Virus record (IMG/VR): IMGVR_UViG_3300043429_000130
Location: 1 to 64,000 of that record
Source of the DNA: a virus
Strand: one strand, 5' to 3'
Length of the DNA stretch: 64,000 bases
In this document: piece after piece, positions 28,801 to 38,300 of the stretch
Layout of the letters: every line of letters starts with the position of its first letter
Position numbering within the stretch: the first letter of the stretch is position 1
Translations under genes and position numbers: made by a program
Notes under the pieces: model-generated
Databases searched by the model: none
What the model was told of the DNA's origin: nothing
The model's input: only the letters and a program-made list of their open reading frames with translations

Positions 28801-29798
28801 CCCATGTTTCCAAAATATGTTTTAACAGCTTGTGGGTTAAGTGAACTAGGCATATTAAAACTAGAAGCTAATGCACCACTTACTGAACCAGGTGAACTAG
28901 TTGTTGCTGTAGCAGAATTACTAGCAGGAACTGTAGATGCAGCTGATACTAATGCTGCACTTGGTGAAAAAGCAGAAGGCATACTACTACCATTTAACTG
29001 TAGTGGAGTAGGTGAGTTAGCTAAACTAACTGTAGCCGCAGGTTGTTGAGTAGGTGCTGCTGGTGTTTGAGCTGAAGGCTTAAAAGTTGTAGAAGCAAAC
29101 TGCTTAACATCAGATATAGCATTTCCAATAGCTGGTCCAACTTTAGGTATAAAGTTTTTAATATCAGTTATAGCATTGGTAACAACTGGTCTAACCTTTG
29201 GAACAAGATCTTTAACTTCATTTACAGCAGTATTTACTGCAGCATTTAAAGGTGAAGAACCAGGAGCTTTATAAGTTCCCCACATTGTTGTTCTTGGTTG
29301 CCAAGTATTAGCATAGGCAACATTAGGTTTCCCGTCTGTTTGTTTAGTTGTTCTATAAACATTTAATTTAGAGTTATCTAAATTATTAATAAAGTCAGGA
29401 TCAGAATACATTTTCTCAATATCTTTTCCATATTGATTCCACTCATTAGGAAATGAGTTAGGACTGTTTAACTGATCTAAACTAATTTTACCAGCGTTAT
29501 AAAGAAGTAAGTCATTAGGATTACGATCCGTATTAAACATATAATCAGCCATCCTTTCTCTCATACCCATTGGATACATAGATACTTTAGGAAGATACTG
29601 TTGTTTAAATAATGTAACAGCCTCATCTAAGTTTGCCGGACTTGCATTATTAAATCCAAATGCTGGATGACCAGTACCATCAGCTAATCCTTTCTTAGAT
29701 TCATACTTTAGTATTTTACGAATCCAAGAGTCATTTTCATCTACCTGACCTTTAGATTGATACTTAGTTAACGGTGCTTTAGTTATACGTATTTTCAT
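25887..29798 (-). CDS. Large virion protein with muramidase-like N-terminus
   Basis: A 1303-residue protein. Residues about 20-120 (ILKYESKKG, FGFN, then MADYMFNTDRNPNDLLL) resemble small phage muramidases, suggesting local cell-wall cutting during DNA entry. A low-complexity Pro/Ala/Thr/Ser linker follows (about 235-320). A block around residue 594, IEAERGE then IGGKRHSQGGTPL and SFIFSDT, is typical of large crAss-like virion proteins. A 45-residue module starting SPxGYxC and ending in a second Cys occurs twice (about 370-417 and 965-1011). Short LxxYQxxGQV motifs occur at the very N-terminus and near residue 710. Enzyme activity is likely but the catalytic residues are not certain. Confidence 0.72.
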   Translation of the reverse strand: MKIRITKAPLTKYQSKGQVDENDSWIRKILKYESKKGLADGTGHPAFGFNNASPANLDEAVTLFKQQYLPKVSMYPMGMRERMADYMFNTDRNPNDLLLYNAGKISLDQLNSPNSFPNEWNQYGKDIEKMYSDPDFINNLDNSKLNVYRTTKQTDGKPNVAYANTWQPRTTMWGTYKAPGSSPLNAAVNTAVNEVKDLVPKVRPVVTNAITDIKNFIPKVGPAIGNAISDVKQFASTTFKPSAQTPAAPTQQPAATVSLANSPTPLQLNGSSMPSAFSPSAALVSAASTVPASNSATATTSSPGSVSGALASSFNMPSSLNPQAVKTYFGNMGRTDYVADTQAVADAKLQQQYPTLGATPQQQAANKTFGMKSPIGYICKGLKPDGTADIQASSYANDDARKAAGAFSTKAEAAIRCGAVNSSLANKVSDISDAVLTAGAVVDYFGQNKKLKDYERAFRQNQFDNQAVSPQFRGNYNINTGRFREDVTRKPNEGMFEMGGEQNFANTSNMIKIRITGKPENLEFEYGGQNGYGLDLGQRRVQTEMPQSKADSVSNTIREVPRYAANIEAERGETVYGDLDGDGGLEHMKIGGKRHSQGGTPLNVPEGSFIFSDTAKMKIKDPSVLTLFSMPLKKGGYTPAEIARKYDINKYKAIVEDPEADKISKSTAQLMLTNYRKKLSALATIQEEMKGFPQGIPAVAEGSEDQMAIAAYGGYLPEYQVAGQVLDPSVVAFIEQQKQQAILDELDRRQAASKPTVMPDTEVIDQTLSPKQLAALSDPEFAKYKGLLEKYNNKLVPGAYNVADMSDADAKEFARLAGKFGFKRGAEGNNTGFRVIQSSTPGLTFKRTGDSKKKAGFFGGYKPEMYERRVVEDVLGEDAMKNMSELDIRKAYFKELGVDVSNLSDDQLKNTKSLYTNKNFFEKQFYPKFAERFVGADYRTQLGDDMMLAAEHYDSYRSKPKMVPGKSPVGYKCTGRDENGNPIIVESSYMDAQAMAADGAVGSRQAASLQCPGEIIPGKIRTGEIPPEQKPGFLTPDKLALLTAGLVPPQAYLPFVPDLPYRQGDLVLEDWLSKAQQRQQTFNTAATTLGQYQPGTAMASNLSFLAGQTGEGVAQDIAQVDSRNVDRANQFMAQELQRKTANDAYNTNARERRWEGFVTTKQNLDNARRKYLTGITKAANNAFANRMYLDMLNKVNPIYNVDPRSGLSFFKQGYDPSRLGMMSSGSGAGGLDWASISKGYNAAKKSFPDLTVEQYMNRTVPRSTYSDSNADGIPNSIRTTAQSMPAMYNPLFGAMINPFGQTT

Positions 29799-29800
29799 GA

Positions 29801-31237
29801 TTACATTATTTCAAACTGATAACCTTGTTGACGAAGAGTTTCTAATTGTTCTGGAGATACATCTAAAACTTCACCTTCTACTGGGCCACCCATTTGCTTA
29901 GCAAAGTTCTTAGCAAAGTTAGCTTTTTTTCTCATAGCTGGACTATATCTTCCTTCTGGTGCACCAAGTATTGCAGAAGCTGCTTCTTGTACTCCCATGC
30001 CCATACGAGTAGCTTGAGCTTTAAACGTTCCTCTTTTAGAAGGATCTAAATGTATTCCACCTTGTCTCATCATTTCTACAGCATAGTCTGCTGGAAATGC
30101 CATATCATATTCAGGAATAAAAGCACCACCACCTTGATAGAATGCATTACCACTAAATGTAGAACCACCATCTTTCCATGTTGCTCTAGCAAATGCTCTA
30201 AAGTATGGATTACCATCTAAGTTCTTTTTATGACGAGCATAGAAAGCTGCTTTACGTTCTGGATCTTTAGGATGCTGACCTAGTTTAGAATCACCAAAGT
30301 ATTTAACAGTTCCATCAGGTCCTGTCACTTTATGTGTTTTACCTTTACGATCATTACTTCTAGTTACAGTGTAACCACCTCTACTCATTTCTGGCATTTC
30401 TTCTTGCTCATACTCTTCTTCCATTTCTTCTTCACCACCCTGAGCTTCAGGATTGTACATCATATAGTCAGCAATAGCATCTGCAGAGTGATCCATTACA
30501 GCAAGCTTAGAAGCAATCCAAGGATCTAAGTTTTGTTCTGGTGACACAAATTGACGTAGCTTAGACATTTTATCCGCAACTGCAGACATTTGTCCTAAAG
30601 CCATACCACCATTTGGTTCACCACCTTCAGCAAAAATACCTGTTGTATACCCACCATAAGCCATAGCTGCTTGTGTCATATCAGGTTGCTGAGAAGCTTG
30701 TTGTACAGACTGAGCCATTTGTTCAATAGCTTGTTGCTGCTGTTCTGCAGGCAACTCTTGTAACTGCTGCATTAACTGGTTAGGATCCATCTGATTCATT
30801 TCAGCAAACGCTTGTATAAGCTGCATAATCTGCTCTTGTTCTCCACCTTGTTGCATATATTGATTACCTCCATACATCATTTCTGGAATATATCCACCAT
30901 AAGCATAACCATAATCAGCCATTTGATCTAAGTTACCGGCAGCTGCAAAACGTGCACGTGCAATTTCAGATGGCATCTTTTCTCCACCTTGTGCCATGTT
31001 ATCCATAATCTTTTGTTGTACAGCAGGAGGTAAAGCATTAAAGCCTGGGTTGTCTGGTGTACCACCGTCACCCATTACTTCCATACCATACTCAGCTTTA
31101 CGCCACGTACCGCCTTTACCTTTATACCATTTAGCAGCCCAGCCATTAGCATATGCACTTGGGTATACATCAAATTTCTGTTTAGCCATAGACTTGGCTC
31201 TAGACCAAAGGGCTGGGTTGTTAGGTTTGTTTGCCAT
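29801..31237 (-). CDS. Gln/Met/Gly-rich virion protein with conserved phage motifs
   Basis: A 478-residue protein built from several short conserved blocks: an N-terminal YPSAYANGWAAKWYKGKGG block (about 26-44); a Gln/Met-rich middle (about 125-190); a KYFGDSKLGQHPKDPERKAAFYARH-type block near residues 308-335; and PSKRGTF, MGVQEAAS, YSPAMRKKANFAKN near the C-terminus (about 405-460). These blocks recur in uncharacterised proteins of many environmental phages, generally near virion genes. Repeated AYGGY and GGYIPE segments link it to its neighbours, which carry similar motifs. It starts eight bases after the 1360-residue gene. A virion assembly or cargo role is inferred from context only. Confidence 0.68.
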   Translation of the reverse strand: MANKPNNPALWSRAKSMAKQKFDVYPSAYANGWAAKWYKGKGGTWRKAEYGMEVMGDGGTPDNPGFNALPPAVQQKIMDNMAQGGEKMPSEIARARFAAAGNLDQMADYGYAYGGYIPEMMYGGNQYMQQGGEQEQIMQLIQAFAEMNQMDPNQLMQQLQELPAEQQQQAIEQMAQSVQQASQQPDMTQAAMAYGGYTTGIFAEGGEPNGGMALGQMSAVADKMSKLRQFVSPEQNLDPWIASKLAVMDHSADAIADYMMYNPEAQGGEEEMEEEYEQEEMPEMSRGGYTVTRSNDRKGKTHKVTGPDGTVKYFGDSKLGQHPKDPERKAAFYARHKKNLDGNPYFRAFARATWKDGGSTFSGNAFYQGGGAFIPEYDMAFPADYAVEMMRQGGIHLDPSKRGTFKAQATRMGMGVQEAASAILGAPEGRYSPAMRKKANFAKNFAKQMGGPVEGEVLDVSPEQLETLRQQGYQFEIM

Positions 31238-31245
31238 AACTTAAG

Positions 31246-34200
31246 TTATTTATTTCTTTTATGATTATAATTTATACGTTGACTACTAGTCTTACTAGCT
31301 TTAAACTTAGCTTTTTCTGCAGAGCTCATTTCTGAAGCAGTCTTAGGTGTCTCACTAGATACTCTTTTAGAAGGACGGCATGCGGGATAACCTTTACGAG
31401 ACTCTCCTTCTTGTCTACCACAATCTTTACCTGTCTTTACATCTACCCACTTCTCAGCAAACCATCTATCTAGTCCACCATGTTGTCCACCATTTTTCAT
31501 CTTAACCATACCTCCACACTTGTGACAAGTTAATGGATCAGATCCACCTTCTACTGCTTTCCATGACCATCCACAATTAGAACAGCTAACAGACTTACTA
31601 AGAAGACCACCACCGTTTCTCATCATTGGATTATCATCTGCACTTGTGATATTCCAGTTTTTATCAAAAAACAGAATACTTCCACTTCTTGTCTTTACTT
31701 TTCTAGCACCAAGTTTTTTAGCTTGTTTAGCCATAGCAGCATGATCTGGAATCCATATACCTTCTTCATTAAAGTTTCCAGCATCTTCAATTACAGGAAC
31801 AGACCCACCACTTTGCATCATAGGATACTCGTCTACATAAGATGCACCGCCAAAGTTATACTCTTGTTCTGGATACATCATCTGTTCCTGACCATTAGAT
31901 CCTATACCTAACACAGGATAAGGAACACCTTGCATAGTTATATTAGCACTAGGTATACGAGTTACTTTACCAGGGTGAGCCCACTGACCACGAGGATCTA
32001 ATATAGGACCACCTTGTTTTTTAATATACATATTGCCTGCTCCATAACCATCTGGTAATTTATTATTAAGAGAAAGGTTTAAAAGATACTTAGTCTTTTG
32101 TTCAGGACTTATAAAAGGTGTAGATCCTACAGCTGCACCTACCATGTTATTAAAAGCATCTTCTGCAGATTCTCTTAGTTTAACTCCCCAAGGTCTAGTA
32201 TCACTACCTTTCATTAATGTAGAAAGTTCATGGCCTGCTCCTAATGCATTTGCACCTAAGAATCCTGCAACTTGTGATAATATAGGTATATTTCCAAGTT
32301 TATCTTGTATTGCTTCTGACGTATATCTACCAGCCATTGGATGTCTAAAGTTATCTAAAGGATCATCCTTTGGACCAAAGTATTCTTTAGATGCACTTAT
32401 ACCATCTTTAACTGCTTTAGCCATAGGTCTACCAAGCCAACGATCTAAAGACTTTTCATAATCACGTAATGTATTACTAATACTATTTACTGATGTGTTA
32501 GGTTTCTTACCTGCTACTTTACCAGCCAGTTGCATTTTTGGTAGATTAAACACCCCACCATTAGCAAACTCTTCTTTAGGCATAGGAGCTCTATATGTAC
32601 TATCCATATACCTCATGAACTCTGGGTTACGCTTAAGCACATTATCTCTAATGTCAATAACCTGTTTACCATAAAGAGGATTCTTTCTTAGATCAATACC
32701 TCCTTTAGGAACCTCTACTCCATATATCTTCTTCATCTTGAAGCCATGATAATCTGCCTCTGTAGAAGGAAATACTTTACCTAAACCATTATATACCTGT
32801 AGACGTGTAGCTTCATCTTTAATCTTTAGTCTATCCGCATCTTTCATTTTAGAGTTGTAAGCACTAATGAAACTTTGGTAAGCATCTTCTTCTGGATTAT
32901 CACTATGTACACCTTTTGTATGCCCTATATTATAATCTGTTTTTCCCCACTTAGTTTCTTGAAAACCCATAGCTGCAAGATTCATCATATCATTATAAGA
33001 CATGTTTTTTCTTTTAGCTTCTGTCAATAACTTACCTAAATCTTCAGAATCATAATCACCACTAACTAAATCTGAGTTAGGTCTAAGCGGTTTACCAGTA
33101 GTCATCATGACTTTTCTAGGGTCACGTATGCTTAATCTTTTAGGAGCTGAGGCAGGTGTTCTAACAATCTTAGGTTCATTAAAACCAAAAAACTCTTTAG
33201 CTTTTGCAGCCATAGTTGCCATAGCAGCTATAGTAGTAGGGTTTACAAAAGTTCCCCACTGAGCTTGAGGTAGATCATACTCACCACCTTCTTCTTTATA
33301 TACATTAAACAAGAAGTTTCTCATGCCATTCCATCCACCCATCTTAGGAGCTAGCTCAGACTGCATTCGTTGTAAATCATAATATCTAGGATCTACACCA
33401 AGTTTTTCTTGAGCAAGTTTAGAACCCATAGGGGTACTTAATCTCTGCTTTAATTTACTAGCAATAATATACTTTTGTTCAGGACTATATCCAGACGTAT
33501 CATCTGCTACAAATACATTAGGGTTCTGTTGAAAAAACTGTTTAGACGCTGCCATAGCTGCTTTCTTATCAGCTTTATCTAAAGGACTCTGCATCCAGTC
33601 ATAGTCAAAAGTTAACTGACCTGCAGCTTGTGCGGCATATTGTTTAGCATTTTCTTTATCCATAGCAGCCACCTGCTTAGCCCATGCATTCATATCTGCA
33701 TTAGCAGCTTTATTAGCAGCCGCAGCTTCTCTACCTCTAACTACCTCAGCTTTACATTTACCTGTTACAGGATCTTTTTCTTGATCAGGACAATCATAGA
33801 ATCCACCTACGTCATACTTGTTAACACTACCTCCACACTCATAGCATGGTTCACCACCATATCTTTTTTCTTTTTGACCGGCTATATTCATACCAGCATT
33901 GTATGCAGCATTACTTAGAATAAAAGGTATACGTGGATTTTCACTATATCTATTACGTCCAAAAAAAGCTTTAGCTCTTTGCCCAGCATAGTCACCAATA
34001 ATTTGAGGAACTCTAGATAAAGGATTACCTTTTACCATATAAATACTAGGTTGTTCATAAAGCCCACTAATAAATCTTCCAACATTTTCATCTGCTATTC
34101 TAGTCATTGGAAAATTTAAACCTGTTTTTTTATTAACTTCCAGTATAGGATTATCTAATGTAGGTTTATAATTATCTAAAAACTGTCTTAAAGAACCTTT

Positions 34201-35328
34201 GATAGTATTATCATTTTGAGCAGCATATGGTAAATCAAGTATAAGTTGTTGAGTTATACCATCTTTTTCTAATTGAGCAGCTCTTTGTAAAGATTCAGGA
34301 TTTCCTGTTTGTTTTAAAAGGCTAATACGATTTTGTAATTCTTGAGTATACTTAGGTGCATTAGGTAAAATACTTTCTATGTTTTCTGGCAAAGCATTAC
34401 TAATTCTTTTTCCTTTATTACCTGCCCAGTTTAACGGTTGAGTTTTTCCTGGATTAACTGCAGTAAATCCTTTACTTCTAGCAGCTTGTGTCCAAAATAA
34501 TGGAGCTGAATTTTTACTCATACTTCCATCAAAAGTAAATGCTCCTTTAGGTAGTGCAGCCATTTCTTGAGACATCATTTTAGCCACATCATCAGCAGGT
34601 ATATTAAAATATGAGTGACCAGTTACATCACCTTTTAAATAACCTAAATCAATAGCTCCAGCATTAAGTGCATTTTTTACTCTACCTACCTTACTAGTCA
34701 TTCCTGCTGTACCCTTATAAGCTGTAGTAGCTCCTCTTAATCCTCTAGAAAGTAGGTTAGTTCCTTGAACAGCTTCTGCTGCAAAAGGCATTGCTCCTAA
34801 AGCATGCATTCCTGTATTTAAAAAATCCATTCCACTTAAACTAAGTGGATCAGTAACTCCTCTATATATTATATCACCAGCACCTTTACCAAACTCTTTT
34901 GCTTCATTCACATAGAAAAAAGGATTAACCATATTAGCAGCTATATCTAAAGAGTTCTTTTTTCCTAACTCAAAATTATCTGGTATATCTCTACCTTGAG
35001 CTTTATAAGCTAAAGCTGTCATTGGGTTAGTAGCAATAGCCCAAGCTTTAGAAGCCATAGATTTTGGAGCAGGAGCTTGTCTAATATATCCCTGTCTATC
35101 TCTAGCAGCTTGATCAGCAGCACGTTTAGCTAAAACTTGTTTAGCTGCAGCGTCCTTTACCATTTGTGATCTAACAACAGCAGGATTAGGTATGTTATCA
35201 TACACAGGTTTTTCACTAACTGGAGGTTTAAACATCACTACACCAGCTTTTTGCATCTTCTGCAGGCCAGGAAGAATTTTATGTTCTACATTAGGCTGGC
35301 TCATTAAATATTGAAGTAACTTATTCAT
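31246..35328 (-). CDS. Large virion protein with transglycosylase-like segment, zinc ribbon and DUF5872-like C-terminus
   Basis: A 1360-residue protein whose ATG shares one base with the stabilization-protein stop (TAATG). The first 480 residues have Ala/Gly-rich and hydrophobic stretches. A CYECGG pair follows near residue 495. At about 775-910 FQETKWGKTDYNIGH and a helical tail resemble lytic transglycosylases or lysozyme folds in phage virion proteins. The C-terminus has a zinc ribbon (CSNCGWSW and CHKCGG, about 1246-1271), then LDRWFAEKWVDV, CGR, YPACRP and a TPKTASEM block, the DUF5872-like signature also found alone in other large viruses. Role: probably ejected or internal virion protein; wall-cutting is inference. 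Confidence 0.72.
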   Translation of the reverse strand: MNKLLQYLMSQPNVEHKILPGLQKMQKAGVVMFKPPVSEKPVYDNIPNPAVVRSQMVKDAAAKQVLAKRAADQAARDRQGYIRQAPAPKSMASKAWAIATNPMTALAYKAQGRDIPDNFELGKKNSLDIAANMVNPFFYVNEAKEFGKGAGDIIYRGVTDPLSLSGMDFLNTGMHALGAMPFAAEAVQGTNLLSRGLRGATTAYKGTAGMTSKVGRVKNALNAGAIDLGYLKGDVTGHSYFNIPADDVAKMMSQEMAALPKGAFTFDGSMSKNSAPLFWTQAARSKGFTAVNPGKTQPLNWAGNKGKRISNALPENIESILPNAPKYTQELQNRISLLKQTGNPESLQRAAQLEKDGITQQLILDLPYAAQNDNTIKGSLRQFLDNYKPTLDNPILEVNKKTGLNFPMTRIADENVGRFISGLYEQPSIYMVKGNPLSRVPQIIGDYAGQRAKAFFGRNRYSENPRIPFILSNAAYNAGMNIAGQKEKRYGGEPCYECGGSVNKYDVGGFYDCPDQEKDPVTGKCKAEVVRGREAAAANKAANADMNAWAKQVAAMDKENAKQYAAQAAGQLTFDYDWMQSPLDKADKKAAMAASKQFFQQNPNVFVADDTSGYSPEQKYIIASKLKQRLSTPMGSKLAQEKLGVDPRYYDLQRMQSELAPKMGGWNGMRNFLFNVYKEEGGEYDLPQAQWGTFVNPTTIAAMATMAAKAKEFFGFNEPKIVRTPASAPKRLSIRDPRKVMMTTGKPLRPNSDLVSGDYDSEDLGKLLTEAKRKNMSYNDMMNLAAMGFQETKWGKTDYNIGHTKGVHSDNPEEDAYQSFISAYNSKMKDADRLKIKDEATRLQVYNGLGKVFPSTEADYHGFKMKKIYGVEVPKGGIDLRKNPLYGKQVIDIRDNVLKRNPEFMRYMDSTYRAPMPKEEFANGGVFNLPKMQLAGKVAGKKPNTSVNSISNTLRDYEKSLDRWLGRPMAKAVKDGISASKEYFGPKDDPLDNFRHPMAGRYTSEAIQDKLGNIPILSQVAGFLGANALGAGHELSTLMKGSDTRPWGVKLRESAEDAFNNMVGAAVGSTPFISPEQKTKYLLNLSLNNKLPDGYGAGNMYIKKQGGPILDPRGQWAHPGKVTRIPSANITMQGVPYPVLGIGSNGQEQMMYPEQEYNFGGASYVDEYPMMQSGGSVPVIEDAGNFNEEGIWIPDHAAMAKQAKKLGARKVKTRSGSILFFDKNWNITSADDNPMMRNGGGLLSKSVSCSNCGWSWKAVEGGSDPLTCHKCGGMVKMKNGGQHGGLDRWFAEKWVDVKTGKDCGRQEGESRKGYPACRPSKRVSSETPKTASEMSSAEKAKFKASKTSSQRINYNHKRNK

Positions 35329-38300
35329 TATCTATGGGACTGTGTTAACTTTTGGTTAGATATTTTAAATAGCATCTTTAGATCTCCACTCTTTGTTTTT
35401 CTTAACCATACTTTGTTTACATTGTGTCTAAACCTCTTACGTTCTAAAGCTGCCTTGGTATAATCAATATACTGAGAATTAATATCATACTGATATCCGT
35501 TAGCCTTAGTATTAAACATAGGTACATTAACAGTACTAAATTCTCCACGATTTTTAGTAATATCCCAGAACTGATTAAATCTATACTTGTTCTCTTCTTT
35601 AGAGAATAAAATTTTTATAGAATTAGTTTGTATCTGAGGATAAGATAAAGCTGCTACAGGATTGTTCTTAGGCTTTAAGTTTAACTCTAGTAATCCAGAT
35701 ATCTGCTCTGAGTTAGAAATAACAGCTTGATCAAAGTTTTCATCTAATACATGAAACTTATCAGCACAATTATTGTGTGTCTTGTATACCTCTAGCAAGT
35801 ATTCAATATTTCTTACAGAGTTAACCTGTTGGCCAGTAGCAGAAATAAACTCCACCTCAAAAGGATAATCTTTACCATAGAAGTTTGCATAAGAGTCACA
35901 ACGTACATTATGCTTCCATATAGAATTTGTATCCACACTCATGAAGTGAGCTTTACCTGGAATGGTAAACGTAGGCTTCCAATCATGGAATGATAACCAT
36001 GTTTGACTCTTAGGATCATAGCTAATAGTCCATGATGCATCTTCAAATGCTAAGGTATTAGTAAGATCATAATATGTCTTAATACCTGAAACTGTTCTAT
36101 AAAATCTACCATCAGCGTCATAAGCCATATCATTAAACAAAGGCTTATAGTCTTTCTTAGTGATATAGATTATCTCATTAGTATTATCATAGGTCATTTG
36201 TACACCTACACCTTTTACAGGGTTATCGTACAAAGGATAGTTAGGATACTTAGCTAGTAGTTCAGAAGGTAGGTATTTAGCAAACCACCATTTCATACCT
36301 TCTCTAGAAATCTCTTTAAGCTGCCCAGCATACTGAAACACCTTACCTTGGTTCTGAGAAACCCAGAATACACCATGAGTACATCCTAGGTTAGCAAACT
36401 TATTCTGACAAGAACCATACTCAAATGATTCATCAGCATTTACTAAAGCTTGAAGTTGTTGAGGACCGCTAAATAATGCTCCATCACCAATAGTAATCTT
36501 AGCACCAGTACCATCTAACTTAAGTTCCTCAACACCCATGAACTGCATAGGACTTTGATAAGCCATCATAAATAACGCACCAGTCTTATTAATAGACTTG
36601 ATTGCTGTTACACGACTACCAAATGTCTTATAGTTGTTAGCTAAGTAAACTCTCCAGTTATCTTTCTTACTCTCATCTTGTTGTGGAAGAGAATAAACAA
36701 CTCTATTAGGATAGTAACTATAACAAGATTCTACTTTCTTAGGATCAAAATCTCTGTCAAGCATGTTGCCCCAAGTGATCTGAGAGTTAAATAACTTAGA
36801 TACACTTAGTGAGTAATCATATTTATAGTAGTTAGGTTCTTTAATAATGTCTGATCTAAACATATTACTTAGATCAGTTAGTCCGTTATAATCATAATGA
36901 CGTTTATCAATACGATCTTCCCAATCTCTGTATGCTACGTTAACCTCAGATTCTACAAAGAAGTCACGTACACCAGAGTTAAATAAATAAAAGTACCCTC
37001 TACTAATATGAAATGCACTAGATACTCTATGATCTAATGATCTAAATTGACTAGCTAGCTTAAATAAACCACCAGATAAATTAGTATTGTTTACCCAAAA
37101 TCTTGGATAAGGCATACTAAAATACATAGTGTAATCTAATTCAGCACCGTTAGGTTCACCATATAACCATGTGTTAAAGAACAACATGCTATTCTTTTCA
37201 GTGAATCTATTTATGTAAACATCACCATTAAAGTAAACATTAGATGTAAACTTACTAGCAGTAGATGTAGATATATCTTCTATACATAAAGAAATAGGTA
37301 GCTGCTTTAAACTATCCAATTGACCATATTGAGATGGTAAAGGAATTTTTAAAGCACCATAGTGTCCAGATATTGGAGTTTGATAAGTAGAGTATAGGTT
37401 AGCATTCTTTTCACTAATTAAATATCTACTTGTATCTTGGACAGTTGGATCACTTATATCAGCATGAGTTTTGATTACTACAAACTTACCACGATTAAAG
37501 TTATTAATCATGTAGTTCTGAGTATCTGCAAAGAATGACTGAACATCAGATCCAACATAACTAGATTCTATTAACTTTCTTCTTCTGTTTCCTTCTGGTG
37601 TAACTTTAGATTTATTATAATAACCATGAGAAACATACTGAGCAGCATATTGTCTATATGGAATAACAGCTAATACTAACTTCATTAGTTGTTCAGAAGT
37701 AACATCTGTCATGATAACAGACATAGCTCCTAATACAAGAATATTAGCTGCTGTAATAGCTGAGTTACCTACAGTTCTTTTTCCTGCTGCTCCAATAGGT
37801 CCTACTTCAGGAACACCTGTTGTGCTAAAATAACCATTGGTTACACCAACAAATGTACCCATAAGTGCTTCAGCTCTATGCGGAGCTAATAAACTTTGAG
37901 TAACGTTTACATCACCATCTGCTTGAAGATTTAATGTAGCATCAGCACCTGCAACTGCTCCAATTACTTTTGAAATCTGAGATACAGCTGCTAATACGTT
38001 TGTTATTAGATCTGTAAAGTTTGTAGGAAGTTTAAACTTAGGATGCTTATATGGAGTTTCAAACCTACCATTAGCTTCACCATAAAGCTCTTGGTATATT
38101 TTTAATTCATTACTATTTAAAAAAGGAGTACTAAATGTTACATCTGGTCCATGAAAAGATAATACATCTTTCTTATATTTTGATAGTTTAGATGATGTAG
38201 GATTAGGTCCACCATTATCACCACGTTGTTCATCAGGAGTTAAATAACTATCTTGTCTTAAGTCATTAAATGGATAGTTCTGGTATAGACCAGTTACGTT

